Of a DNA stretch of 44,863 nt, positions 15,104 through 23,981 are shown one piece after another; positions within the stretch are counted from its first letter, which is position 1, and each line of letters begins with the position of its first letter. The notes under the pieces were generated by a model. That model did not search any database. It was given only the letters and a program-made list of their open reading frames with translations, and was not told the DNA's origin. Source of the stretch: 43-108 sp001915545 (GTDB lineage Bacteria > Bacteroidota > Bacteroidia > Bacteroidales > Bacteroidaceae); assembly GCA_902491215.1 (NCBI GenBank), contig CABUGV010000028.1, forward strand, positions 1-44,863, given 5' to 3'. Both the position numbers and the translations under genes were made by a program.

Positions 15104-16196
15104 CTGCATATCCATCGCAACAGTTTTTCCCTGGAAGCAGACAATCACCGCTCAGCTTAACAGCAAAATATTTGTTGATATAAAAATTAAGCCCCAAAGA
15201 AAAATCCCATTCCTCACCGCCCATGATGCCCGAACGGCCGTCGTTCAAGTCGGTATAGTTCACCCTTGCGGTCAGTTCCAAAGCCCTTTCCGACAAAGGT
15301 CTGCCAGGAACAGCCACAGATGCATCGTAGCCGAATCCGCGTCCCAACAAGAGAAAACTTCCCTGCACATATCCTCCATGTCCCAAAAACGCCTTCTTGT
15401 CCCCTATGCGGTTCAATCTGTCAAAGAAATACTCTGACTGAAACAAAAAGCGCGGTGCAGTGTACAACACCTCTGCCAGACCTTTGACCTCACTTCCAAG
15501 ATCAGACACCTCGGCACTCACCACAGAACCTCCCAACATAGAACTAACGCCACAGCTTTCCAAAACTCCTGTTACAGGTCCGTCATTGTTGACCGAAGCG
15601 GAACGAGCAGAAAAAGCACCTCCAACATGAAAAACGCCTCCATTTCTAAATCTGCGCCACAGGATTCGGGTTGTCGAGACAATAGAATTATTCTTATCGG
15701 CATCAATGCTGTTCACATCGTAATTGGCATAAACTCCAGTAGCGGCATAAAGCGATTGTCCGTGATAATGGGCCGTCACTCCAAGTTTCCGTCCATCGGT
15801 AAAAGCCAAGACAGAAGATGCCGACTGAACAAAACGCATGTCGACAGTACTTATCAACATATCCATTGAAAACGGTTCATATCCATTGCCGGCAGAAAGT
15901 GTCCAATTATCACCCCAGTTGTAATCAAACAAGAAGTCCTTTATAGACACTTTTTTTTCACTGATTCCCAAGTCTGCTTTAATTCCGCAATTTCCATAAG
16001 AAGCCTTGAAACCGACACGGAAATCTTCCAAACTGGTATATCCCTGAAAATCCTTCTTACCGTAATCAGTGGCAGTCATGTCAAACAAAGCTCTCGACCT
16101 GAACTTCACTGTAAGGCTGTCGGCCGCGCAATCAGAGCACGCGACCGACATGAAAATAATAAAACACAATACGATTTCTTTCATAAATCCTTTCAT
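15060..16196 (-). CDS. OprO/OprP-like outer membrane porin (378 aa)
   Basis: A signal peptide (hydrophobic core VLCFIIFMSVA, probable cleavage before DSLTV) is followed by a sequence dominated by alternating beta strands and ending in an aromatic residue (VQYIF), typical of an outer-membrane barrel. Strands such as IKADLGISEKK, SEYFFDRLN and LGLNFYINKYFAVKLSG resemble phosphate-selective porin O/P family proteins. The start overlaps the EtfA stop (ATGA), making it the last gene of the DUF5690-oxidase-EtfB-EtfA operon. In that context it probably admits the anionic or zwitterionic substrate of the pathway, plausibly a phosphonate. Substrate selectivity cannot be read from the sequence. Confidence 0.75.
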   Translation of the reverse strand: MKGFMKEIVLCFIIFMSVACSDCAADSLTVKFRSRALFDMTATDYGKKDFQGYTSLEDFRVGFKASYGNCGIKADLGISEKKVSIKDFLFDYNWGDNWTLSAGNGYEPFSMDMLISTVDMRFVQSASSVLAFTDGRKLGVTAHYHGQSLYAATGVYANYDVNSIDADKNNSIVSTTRILWRRFRNGGVFHVGGAFSARSASVNNDGPVTGVLESCGVSSMLGGSVVSAEVSDLGSEVKGLAEVLYTAPRFLFQSEYFFDRLNRIGDKKAFLGHGGYVQGSFLLLGRGFGYDASVAVPGRPLSERALELTARVNYTDLNDGRSGIMGGEEWDFSLGLNFYINKYFAVKLSGDCLLPGKNCCDGYAGKLFLGQARVQYIF

Positions 16197-17392
16197 ATCT
16201 TGTAGCCTGTACCTGCAAGAAAATCCTCAGCAGTCATCAGTAGACCATAATCCGCCATACCGAATATCGGCGCATTCTTGTCAGGATTGACAGCAATGAT
16301 CTTCTTAGCACCTTTTATACCGGAAGTATGCTGTATCTGTCCGCTTATACCTACTGCAATGTAGAGATCCGGCGACACAGTCTTGCCGGTCTGACCTACC
16401 TGAAGCGAAGCGTCAACCAGCCCACACTCCACTGCAGCACGCGAACCGCAGACAGAAGCACCGATCTTCGAAGCCCATTCTGTCAGGGCATCGACTATAC
16501 GATGGTTCTTCACACCTCGCCCTATGCCTACGATTATACGGCTGTCCTCAAGATTACATCCCTGCACCTCGCGTATGCTCTCGCTCAAAACATCAATGCG
16601 CTCATCGCGTCTGAAAGAAGAAAAATCATGTCTGACTATTTCTGCACAAGAATCAGGACTAACAATCCTGCGAGGCATAACACCGGGACGTACAGATGCC
16701 ATCTGAGGTCTGCTATACGGTGTACATATTGTAGCCATAAGATTGCCTCCAAAGGCAGGACGTATCTGCTTTAGAAGTCCGTCAGAAGCATCAATCTCAA
16801 GCGAAGTGCAATCTGCTGTAAGACCTGTACCCAAACGAGAAGCAATACGTGCCGACAATCCGCGGCCTACAGGGGTTGCACCTACCAGAAGGACTGACGG
16901 ATGCATGCGCTGCACAAGTTCAACGACAATTTCAGTACAGTCTTCATCGACAAGCGCAGATAAAAAATCTTCATCAACAAGGTGAACGCGGTCCGCACCG
17001 TAACGTCCCAAATCCTTAGCCAAATGCTCAACGCCGGAACCAACGAGCATAGCCTCAACAGTCCACCCCATAACGGATGCCAGCTCGGAAGCCTTGCAGA
17101 GAAGTTCCTCAGTCACTTTTGCAATCTTACCATTATCAACCTCGGCCAAAACCCATATACCGGAACTGTTGTCTGCCTTTCGGACATTTCCGGCAGAATC
17201 ATTGTCCGACATCAGCAAAGCTTTATCAGGACATGTTCTTACGCATTTACCGCATAGACGGCAAGCATAAGGGTCTATCTGCGGATAACCATTCATTTTA
17301 ATTGCTCCGAAAGGACAATTTTTCTCACATTCACCGCATTTGGAACATTTGTCTTCCAAGACCTGAATGGCAAAAGATTTTTCTGTATTCAT
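16193..17392 (-). CDS. etfA: Electron transfer flavoprotein alpha subunit with N-terminal ferredoxin domain
   Basis: Residues 1-60 hold two 4Fe-4S motifs: C16/C19/C22 with C26 (CSKCGECEKNCP) and C44/C47/C50 with C54 (CRLCGKCVRTCP). The rest is a full EtfA: the N-terminal Rossmann-like domain and the C-terminal FAD domain with VGQTGKTVSPDLYIAVGISG and AVNPDKNAPIFGMADYG. Ferredoxin-fused EtfA proteins occur in anaerobes and in some bifurcating ETF systems, so electrons may pass to or from low-potential carriers. It overlaps EtfB by 4 bases (ATGA) and the porin by 4 bases. The partner dehydrogenase is most likely the flavoenzyme encoded upstream in the same operon. Confidence 0.93.
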   Translation of the reverse strand: MNTEKSFAIQVLEDKCSKCGECEKNCPFGAIKMNGYPQIDPYACRLCGKCVRTCPDKALLMSDNDSAGNVRKADNSSGIWVLAEVDNGKIAKVTEELLCKASELASVMGWTVEAMLVGSGVEHLAKDLGRYGADRVHLVDEDFLSALVDEDCTEIVVELVQRMHPSVLLVGATPVGRGLSARIASRLGTGLTADCTSLEIDASDGLLKQIRPAFGGNLMATICTPYSRPQMASVRPGVMPRRIVSPDSCAEIVRHDFSSFRRDERIDVLSESIREVQGCNLEDSRIIVGIGRGVKNHRIVDALTEWASKIGASVCGSRAAVECGLVDASLQVGQTGKTVSPDLYIAVGISGQIQHTSGIKGAKKIIAVNPDKNAPIFGMADYGLLMTAEDFLAGTGYKI

Positions 17393-18180
17393 AAAGTTTG
17401 ACAGTTCAATACGTTAGACATTTTTTCTACCACAGACACAACGTCTGCCGACGAATCCAGCCAAGAAATATTCTTGGTGTTCTGGGGAATTTCCGTAGAA
17501 ACCACCTTGGTTGGAGAAGCGTTGAGGCCGACGGATGACAGGTCGAGCTGCAAGTCATTCTCATTCCATACAGTTATATCCTGCTTCATCGCCCTGCGCC
17601 ATCCTGCCAATGTCAGGCAGTCAAGTCGGGAGTTCTCCTTGCCCACCATTACTGCACACGGCAACTGCACTTCCATCTGTCTAACGACATTTCCGTGCTG
17701 TTTAGACAAGACAACAGATTCATTTCCAACCTTATCAATCGAAACCAGATAAGTACACTGCGGAATGCCAAGCATACCGGCAACCTCCGGCCCCACCTGA
17801 GCAGTGTCACCGTCGATGGCCATACGTCCGAAGAAAAGAATGCCATAACCGCCGATTCGCTCAGCCACCGTGGCAAGAACCCTGGCAGTGCAATAAGTGT
17901 CACTTCCTGCAAAAGCGCGCGATGTCAGCAATATACCTCTGTCTGCACCTCTTTGCAAAGCCTCGCGCAGGACTTCTTCGGCCGAAGGTGGTCCCATAGT
18001 CACAGCAACAACTTCGGCACCGGTCAATTTCTTCAGGTCAAGCGCACACTGAAGAGCATGAAGATCATCGGGATTTACCTGTGCAAGCGCGGAAGAACGC
18101 TTCAATGTTTTTGTTTCAGGGTCCATATCTATTTTTGTAGACAGCGGAACCTGTTTCATAAATACTATATATCTGTTCAT
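17389..18180 (-). CDS. etfB: Electron transfer flavoprotein beta subunit
   Basis: The 263-aa chain starts with MNRYIVFMKQVP, typical for EtfB/FixA. It contains the nucleotide-binding signature GRMAIDGDTAQVGPEVA, which in this family binds AMP or a second FAD. With EtfA it forms the soluble heterodimer that accepts electrons from flavin dehydrogenases. Its stop overlaps the EtfA start, ensuring paired translation. It follows the flavoenzyme gene by 53 bases. Whether it carries the second FAD needed for electron bifurcation cannot be settled by eye. Confidence 0.94.
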   Translation of the reverse strand: MNRYIVFMKQVPLSTKIDMDPETKTLKRSSALAQVNPDDLHALQCALDLKKLTGAEVVAVTMGPPSAEEVLREALQRGADRGILLTSRAFAGSDTYCTARVLATVAERIGGYGILFFGRMAIDGDTAQVGPEVAGMLGIPQCTYLVSIDKVGNESVVLSKQHGNVVRQMEVQLPCAVMVGKENSRLDCLTLAGWRRAMKQDITVWNENDLQLDLSSVGLNASPTKVVSTEIPQNTKNISWLDSSADVVSVVEKMSNVLNCQTL

Positions 18181-18233
18181 ATAATCATCAATTTATACAA
18201 CCAAAGAATAAATAACATGCAAATCGGGAATGT

Positions 18234-19460
18234 CTATCCGCCCTTCTTATTGGAACGTGCATCGGCACATCTCTTTTGGAAATCAGGTGAGAAAGGATCA
18301 ACCGTACCAAAACGTGAAGGAGAGAACATTTCTGGGTCGACAAACGGATTCTGGCCCATAATCAGCTCTGCGGCAAGACGCCCCATTCCGCCTCCAGCGG
18401 CAACTCCGCCACCACAGCATCCGGCCACAGCGTAAAGTCCTTCGTATTCCGTTATTGCACCAATCACGAATTTTGCATCCGGAACATAGCATGAAGGCCC
18501 TGCCATGTAGTGAGCAATCGGCAATTCATCAATGTCGTGCAGATACTTCTTTAAAAGCGGTGCACATTCGTCCATGACAGTCCATTTGGCAGATTTATTG
18601 AAATCGAAATCTTCCAGGCTGTCTGTAAGCGATGCCGGATCGAAAGACTGGCATGTGCTTTCACGCAGACCTATGATCAGAGCACCTACATCGGAACGAG
18701 TGAAGGCACGAGCATCAGGAATGACAGTAAAAGGATGTCCTGCAGGAAAACGTTCCTTGTCGACACTTGTTATCCAGAAATGACTTCTTACAGGAGTAAA
18801 AGGAAGTCCTACTCCTAGAGGACGCATAAGAAGGTTGGCCCATGCACCGGCGGCATTGACTACTACAGGTGCGCTGAATTCTGTTCCGTCAACCAATCTT
18901 ACACCCGACACACGTCCGGCGCCGACACATATCTCCTTGACCTTTGATTTTGGCCTTACGTCTACCCCATTGACAGCGGCAGCCTTGGCATAACCGTTGC
19001 ACAGCATTGCAGAATCTATGAAAGCATCAGTAGGCATATAGAGTGCAACATCGACCGCCTCGGCATCAATCCACGGCAAAAGTTCTGCAGTTCGCTTTCT
19101 GTCTATCCGTTCATTTGGAATGCCGAAACTGTTTGCAGCCTTCTCAAGTGCCTCAACCTCTTTCAAAGAAGCGTCAGACGAAGCAATCGTTATGCTTCCG
19201 CACTCCTGAAGTTCCAAAGACTCACCCAAGAGCGTCTCAATCTCAGATATGCAGTCATAGGTTTCCTGTACAAGCTCCATAAGTCCAGGTTTTGTTCTGG
19301 CTCTGGTGAGCAGACATGCAGCACGCGACGAAGCCTGAGAAGCTATATCATTTCCGTCAAGCAGCAGAATGCTTCCTGCACCACGCTTGGAGAGTTGATA
19401 TGCAGTGGCACATCCCAAAAGTCCGCCACCTACAATAATGATGTCATAATTGGTTTTCAT
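18234..19460 (-). CDS. D-amino-acid-oxidase-fold FAD amine oxidoreductase; candidate aminophosphonate dehydrogenase
   Basis: The N-terminal dinucleotide-binding motif is IIIVGGGLLGCATAYQLSKRG (residues 7-27). The C-terminal FAD-contacting stretch is YAVAGCCGGGVAAGGGMGRLAAELI. Length (408 aa) and pattern fit glycine oxidase, sarcosine oxidase or dimethylglycine dehydrogenase-type members of the DAO family. The gene is 6 bases after the DUF5690 transporter and directly before etfBA. That suggests a dehydrogenase passing electrons to ETF instead of an oxygen-using oxidase. FAD oxidoreductases of this fold are known in phosphonate gene clusters. Because this operon shares its promoter box with phnX-phnW, I infer that the substrate is 2-aminoethylphosphonate or an N-methylated form. 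Sarcosine or another secondary amine is the main alternative. Confidence 0.85.
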   Translation of the reverse strand: MKTNYDIIIVGGGLLGCATAYQLSKRGAGSILLLDGNDIASQASSRAACLLTRARTKPGLMELVQETYDCISEIETLLGESLELQECGSITIASSDASLKEVEALEKAANSFGIPNERIDRKRTAELLPWIDAEAVDVALYMPTDAFIDSAMLCNGYAKAAAVNGVDVRPKSKVKEICVGAGRVSGVRLVDGTEFSAPVVVNAAGAWANLLMRPLGVGLPFTPVRSHFWITSVDKERFPAGHPFTVIPDARAFTRSDVGALIIGLRESTCQSFDPASLTDSLEDFDFNKSAKWTVMDECAPLLKKYLHDIDELPIAHYMAGPSCYVPDAKFVIGAITEYEGLYAVAGCCGGGVAAGGGMGRLAAELIMGQNPFVDPEMFSPSRFGTVDPFSPDFQKRCADARSNKKGG

Positions 19461-19466
19461 CTTTAT

Positions 19467-20783
19467 TCAAACAGTTTTATATTGAGCTATATTTATAATG
19501 TAATCTTCGCTTTTGCCTACAGCATATTTTTTCTGGTAAAACCGATATATCAGAATACCCGCAAGGGTGAACAGTACAGCACACACGGCACCAACAAATC
19601 CGGCTATGTGGTTGAACATGGCAAACCACTCTACATCGACTGCAAAAAGCTCTTTAGTGAACAACAGTGTCACTGTGCCCATATAGCCGATAAAGTCTAT
19701 CATGGCAATGAAGAAACCTACGTTTCCCTTGATTCGGAAACAAGCGATGAAACGGTCGAAGAATATTGTCTGGAATGTCAGATAAGCAATGTAAAGCGAC
19801 AAGCTCTCGATGAACAGCCAAACAACAGGTTCCAGATCAAGAACAGCATAGTTGAACGATACATAAGTCATCACCAGACATGCCGCAACAACTATAAATA
19901 TGAGCGACAGCAGTACACGTATATTGCTCTTGCAGAACATGAAGAGACCGAGTATTCCCAATACAATCAGTGTTACGACTGTATCTACGCGTGCAAACAT
20001 CCATGACGACTGATTGCTCATATCCAATATGTACACAAGAAAATCCTCCTTTACATCGCGCAAAACCAAAAGCATGAAGTTTGCGACAAAAAGAAGAGTA
20101 AGTATCGGAGCATATTTCAGGAAAAGGCTCTTGCGTCCCTTGCTGTCCAGAACAACACGTTCATTTCTCAAGGCAATGTCTTCTTCAGTTGGACGTGGCA
20201 ATTTTTTAAGCATGTATCCCATGAACACAAGCAGAGGCAAAGCAACTCCACCTATGATGGCCGGCATCCAGAACTGATCAATACCCAAATCATTGATGAC
20301 AAAGAGGCCAACACTCTTAGAAAGACCGGAACTGAACACCATGCTCACTCCGAGCAGGCTGGCAAGAATGTCGGTGATTTTGCGTCCTTCGATGAAACTG
20401 AAAATTATTCCCCACATGCATCCGAGCGACAAACCATTGAGGAACATTGCAAATGCATTGAATGGGGCGTCGAACATTCCGAAAAGCAAGAGCGAGATTT
20501 CTGCCAGCACTGCTGAACCCACAAAGAATCGGAATCGGTTTTCTTTCTTAAGTTCCGAAATGATCTTGATTCCGAAAAACTTCGCTATCACATAACCAAG
20601 AATCTGTATGGTCGTAACAGCAACCTTGTAATCTATGCCCATAAGAGACAAACCTTCGAAAGAAGCAGCCGTATAAGGCTTACGCAGCGCATACACCAAC
20701 GAGTACGACAACAACGCCGCACTGCCGGCCCACAATATCAGAATGAGTTCTGATTTTCTTTTAACGTCGATAATCTGTTTCAT
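19467..20783 (-). CDS. DUF5690-type MFS-like transporter (438 aa)
   Basis: A polytopic inner-membrane protein with about 12 hydrophobic helices, beginning LILILWAGSAALLSYSLVYALRKPY. The YALRKPYTAA motif and the overall pattern resemble glycerol-phosphate/organophosphate-type MFS antiporters and the Bacteroidetes DUF5690 family. It is the first gene of the operon continuing into the flavoenzyme, etfBA and porin genes. By position it is the likely inner-membrane importer for the substrate of the pathway. The promoter at 20824-20854 matches that of phnX. The family recall is moderately firm; the substrate is inferred from context. Confidence 0.8.
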   Translation of the reverse strand: MKQIIDVKRKSELILILWAGSAALLSYSLVYALRKPYTAASFEGLSLMGIDYKVAVTTIQILGYVIAKFFGIKIISELKKENRFRFFVGSAVLAEISLLLFGMFDAPFNAFAMFLNGLSLGCMWGIIFSFIEGRKITDILASLLGVSMVFSSGLSKSVGLFVINDLGIDQFWMPAIIGGVALPLLVFMGYMLKKLPRPTEEDIALRNERVVLDSKGRKSLFLKYAPILTLLFVANFMLLVLRDVKEDFLVYILDMSNQSSWMFARVDTVVTLIVLGILGLFMFCKSNIRVLLSLIFIVVAACLVMTYVSFNYAVLDLEPVVWLFIESLSLYIAYLTFQTIFFDRFIACFRIKGNVGFFIAMIDFIGYMGTVTLLFTKELFAVDVEWFAMFNHIAGFVGAVCAVLFTLAGILIYRFYQKKYAVGKSEDYIINIAQYKTV

Positions 20784-20823
20784 ATATAAGTTTTACTTTT
20801 GATATTTTTTTCGATTTATCGAC

Positions 20824-20854
20824 TGCAAAAGTATTCCAAGTAAAATGCTGAAAA
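20824..20854 (-). promoter_or_regulatory. Extended promoter box of the transporter-flavoenzyme-etf operon
   Basis: Minus strand TTTTCAGCA, 12 bases, then TACTTTTGCA. The same arrangement occurs before phnX with the same spacing. The TACTTTTG part fits the -7 box and TTTTCA sits near -33. Confidence 0.7.
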
Positions 20855-20950
20855 TATTAATTTATAATGTATAATTGCACTAATTTATAACATCTTATAA
20901 TGTAATATTAATGAAACAGCTTCGTTACAAATAGAGTGATATTTTAACAA

Positions 20951-20977
20951 GAATGTAACATTCAGGCACTATATTTG
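20951..20977 (+). promoter_or_regulatory. Promoter and palindrome before the 296-aa gene
   Basis: TATATTTG at 20970-20977 fits the -7 box. Just upstream, GAATGT-A-ACATTC (20951-20963) is a perfect 13-base palindrome near the -33 position, a plausible operator, perhaps autoregulatory. Confidence 0.55.
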
Positions 20978-20999
20978 CAAATATTTTTTCGGACATACT

Positions 21000-21890
21000 A
21001 TGGATAAATTGATAGCCATCTACGAACAGATGAAAAAGCTCCGGGAAACAGGAGTAAAAATGAAGGACATTTCGGAAGAGACCGACATAGCGGCCAGCGT
21101 TCTGTCTTCACTGTATTCTTCGGTGCTGCCGGCATATATAAACATGATATCCAACGGAGAAGAATCCGACAGAGCACTGGACGATTCTCTGGCACTGGTC
21201 AACAACGTGTCGAAACGAAAGCTTCTGGGCTCAATCGATTCGCTGTACGACACACTGCTCCTCATAAGGCCCAAACACGGCAACGGACCTGTCAATACAC
21301 ATACATTCATTGACGACATGGAGAAAGAATCCGTGAAATGTGCCTCTAACATAGGCATTTACGAAGGACTTTACACGGCATACAGTGCTTCGTCATTCTC
21401 CGACGGACTGAAAATCGAACCGTATCTGATTCCTGCAAATGCAGAAAATGACACCATACCTACAGTCTACTCACAAAGCATGTCGGGCGAATTTTATTCG
21501 GGAATAGGCATATTCTCACGCCATCAGATAGGCTACATGCTCTTCAATGAACAGAAGAGACTTCAATTTACGCTGAAAGTCATTTACCTGCAGTTGCCGG
21601 TGTTCGAACATCCCAACATACTCAAGGGCATATACCTGACCAACGACTACAACGGCAATCCGATATCGAGACGCATAATATTCGTAAAAGAAAAAGACGA
21701 TGCGTCACTCGAAGAGTTTGCCCAGATGCGCACAACGGTGATACCGAAAGACAAGCTGAACGAGGAACAGATGAAATACTACAAATATGCATGTGAAAAC
21801 ATTGATGTCATAAGAAGCATCATGATGGAATCTCCCGACAAGGACATTGAAGGACTGCTCAGGGAGAAGCGTTTACTGAAACTTCTATAA
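21000..21890 (+). CDS. Unrecognised 296-aa protein; candidate regulator of the phosphonate locus
   Basis: I recognise no characterised family. The N-terminus looks like a helix-turn-helix region (about residues 13-40, TGVKMKDISEETDIAASVLSSLYS). A helical segment and a mixed alpha/beta C-terminal part from about 110 follow, containing FYSGIGIFSRHQIGYMLF and IYLTNDYNGNPISRRIIF, which could be a ligand-binding domain. There is no signal peptide or membrane segment. It is transcribed divergently from the transporter operon and convergently with phnW, between two operons sharing one promoter box. That makes it the obvious candidate transcription factor. It has its own -7 box with an adjacent palindrome, and a repeat-based hairpin follows its stop. 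Confidence 0.7.
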   Translation: MDKLIAIYEQMKKLRETGVKMKDISEETDIAASVLSSLYSSVLPAYINMISNGEESDRALDDSLALVNNVSKRKLLGSIDSLYDTLLLIRPKHGNGPVNTHTFIDDMEKESVKCASNIGIYEGLYTAYSASSFSDGLKIEPYLIPANAENDTIPTVYSQSMSGEFYSGIGIFSRHQIGYMLFNEQKRLQFTLKVIYLQLPVFEHPNILKGIYLTNDYNGNPISRRIIFVKEKDDASLEEFAQMRTTVIPKDKLNEEQMKYYKYACENIDVIRSIMMESPDKDIEGLLREKRLLKLL

Positions 21891-21913
21891 CGCAGATACA
21901 AACAAAATAAATT

Positions 21914-21979
21914 GCGGGCGCTCAGAAATAGAATTCCGAGTGCCCGCAATTTATTTTACAAGCGCCTGCGACGGCAAGA
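21914..21979. repeat. 22-base-period repeat, site 2 (3 units), forming a bidirectional hairpin
   Basis: Cores GGGCGCTCA (21916), GAGTGCCCG (21938) and AAGCGCCTG (21960) keep the exact 22-base spacing seen at site 1. Units 1 and 2 are mutually complementary (ATTGCGGGCGCTC and GAGTGCCCGCAAT, one G-U pair) and are followed by TTATTTT. They probably act as terminator between the convergent 296-aa gene and phnW. Confidence 0.78.
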
Positions 21980-22012
21980 ATTGTTATAACTGATTTCAAC
22001 ACCAGACTGCAG

Positions 22013-23101
22013 TCAAGCCAAAATGCGCGAAATCGTGTCTGTCAGCTTTTTGAAGTCATCAGGGAAAACATCGCCGATATTGCCAATTCTGAATGTGTCT
22101 GCCTGAGAAATCTTTCCAGGATAAATGACAAATCCCTCATTTTTCAGTTCACCGTAGAATTTCTTGAAGTCGAAATCGTTACAAGGGTAAAGGAAAGACG
22201 TGATTACAGGCGACTGTATGTTATCAGGAAGAAGAGTCTTGAATCCGATCTTGCGCATGCCGTCGACAAGTACACGGTGGTTCTCGCAATATCTTCTATG
22301 GCGGGCTTCAACCCCACCCTCGGCTTTCAATTCCTCAAGAGCCTGCATGAATGCACGTACAACATGTGTAGGCGAAGTAAAACGCCATTTGCCGTGTCCG
22401 CTTTCCATTGTATTCCACTGATCATACAGGTCAAGAGACAAAGATCGGGCAACGCCTTTGCATTTTTCCAGCAAAGAACGGCGTATAATCACAAAACCGA
22501 AACCTGGAACACCCTGTATGCACTTGTTTGCACTGCTGATCAATACATCTATGCCAAGTGAAAACATATCGATAGGAACACCACCGAAACTGCTCATTGC
22601 ATCGACGATAAATATCTTTCCGTGCTTCTTGACAACTTCAGAAATCTCAGAAATAGGATTTAATATGCCGGTAGTGGTTTCACAATGAACTACAGAAACA
22701 TGAGTAACTTCTTCATGCTCGTCAAGATATTTTTCTATCGCAGCAGGATCTACGGCTGAAGTTTCGTCAAATTTCATAAGATTATAATTAATGCCGTAGT
22801 ATTCTGCTATCTTGCCCATACGCTCTCCATAGGCACCATTGGCAGCTATCAACAAAGTGTCTTCAGGACGTACAGTTGTGCCTATTGCAGACTCGACACA
22901 GAAACTTCCGCTTCCCTGCATAAGAACTGCCGTATAGTCTGATGTGTCAGACGCAGCCAGCTCTACAAGCTCTTTTCTGATTTTCTGTACTATTCCAATA
23001 TTGTAGTCGTCGTCCCATGTGCACCAGTCACTCATCATAGCCTGTTTTACAGTTTCGCTCGTAGTCAACGGTCCAGGTGTAAGCAATATATAAGGTCTCA
23101 T
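22013..23101 (-). CDS. phnW: 2-aminoethylphosphonate:pyruvate transaminase
   Basis: This PLP enzyme moves the amino group of 2-aminoethylphosphonate to pyruvate, giving phosphonoacetaldehyde and alanine. The start MRPYILLTPGPLTTSETVKQAM is characteristic. The cofactor lysine is K193 in SSANKCIQGVPGFGF, and D167 in IVDAMSSFGG should hold the pyridine nitrogen. The 362-aa length is typical. The gene is 47 bases downstream of phnX on the same strand, so the two form an operon. The product feeds PhnX directly. No phosphonate synthesis genes (pepM, ppd) are seen, so a catabolic role is favoured. Confidence 0.94.
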   Translation of the reverse strand: MRPYILLTPGPLTTSETVKQAMMSDWCTWDDDYNIGIVQKIRKELVELAASDTSDYTAVLMQGSGSFCVESAIGTTVRPEDTLLIAANGAYGERMGKIAEYYGINYNLMKFDETSAVDPAAIEKYLDEHEEVTHVSVVHCETTTGILNPISEISEVVKKHGKIFIVDAMSSFGGVPIDMFSLGIDVLISSANKCIQGVPGFGFVIIRRSLLEKCKGVARSLSLDLYDQWNTMESGHGKWRFTSPTHVVRAFMQALEELKAEGGVEARHRRYCENHRVLVDGMRKIGFKTLLPDNIQSPVITSFLYPCNDFDFKKFYGELKNEGFVIYPGKISQADTFRIGNIGDVFPDDFKKLTDTISRILA

Positions 23102-23148
23102 AATTGTGTTTTATTATATTTCAATGTTCAACAATATCTAAAAAACTA

Positions 23149-23955
23149 TCACATCATAAAATTGTCGGAAGACATACGCGCATTTATTGATTCAATTAGA
23201 GCAGGAAGTTCACGTACGCTCTCTACCACATAATGCGCTCCGGCAGCATACATTCTGTTACGTACGGCATTCATTCTGCGCTTCAGCTCATCAGAAGGCA
23301 TTTCTGCAATTTCCTTCTCGGTAAGACCAAGTTCACTGCTGCCCAAGATTACACCGACTGTCCAGACTCCTGCATTCACACCTTCCTTTATATCTGATAT
23401 CGTATCACCGTATTTCAATACTGAAAAACGTGATGCTACAGCCAGATCACACATATTCTTATATATCATGAAAGGCAATGGTCGACCTCCAGGAAGTCCG
23501 TCCGAAGTTACACAGTTGTCAACATGGTATCCCTTGGATTCTGCTGCAGGCACCACAACCTTCATCATCTCTGACGTATATCCGGTAGTAGAACCGATCT
23601 TGACACCAGATTTTCTTATGACATCGAGCGTCTCTATCACTCCTTCTATAGGATCAGTATAGTCAGACAATGTTGCAAACAATCTACGCTCGAATTCTGC
23701 GTAACACTTAAGAACATCTTCTTCACCATATTCGCGTCCGTATACGTTGCGGAACACCCCAGAGATACGCTCAAACGCAAACAGTGTGCGTATATGATCA
23801 ATCTTTGTCATACCCATAGGAGCTCGTGCCTCATCAGCAGTAATATCAACACCAATAGAAGCAAAAGCATCAATGAAAGCTGCTACAGGTGCAAAACATC
23901 CATAATCGACGGCTGTTCCAGCCCAGTCCATTATAACACATTCAATCTTTTTCAT
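23149..23955 (-). CDS. phnX: Phosphonoacetaldehyde hydrolase (phosphonatase)
   Basis: A haloacid dehalogenase-family enzyme that splits the C-P bond of phosphonoacetaldehyde to acetaldehyde and phosphate. The nucleophile is D10 in IMDWAGTAVD, and the Schiff-base lysine peculiar to phosphonatases is K51 in APMGMTKIDHIRTLF. The HAD motifs GSTTGYTSEM and KYGDTISDIKEGVNAG follow. Length (268 aa) is normal. It is first in the phnX-phnW operon. Its promoter carries the same extended box as the transporter-flavoenzyme-etf operon, indicating joint control. Confidence 0.95.
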   Translation of the reverse strand: MKKIECVIMDWAGTAVDYGCFAPVAAFIDAFASIGVDITADEARAPMGMTKIDHIRTLFAFERISGVFRNVYGREYGEEDVLKCYAEFERRLFATLSDYTDPIEGVIETLDVIRKSGVKIGSTTGYTSEMMKVVVPAAESKGYHVDNCVTSDGLPGGRPLPFMIYKNMCDLAVASRFSVLKYGDTISDIKEGVNAGVWTVGVILGSSELGLTEKEIAEMPSDELKRRMNAVRNRMYAAGAHYVVESVRELPALIESINARMSSDNFMM

Positions 23956-23981
23956 ATTTTTCTGTCATTTTTCGTTTGCGG

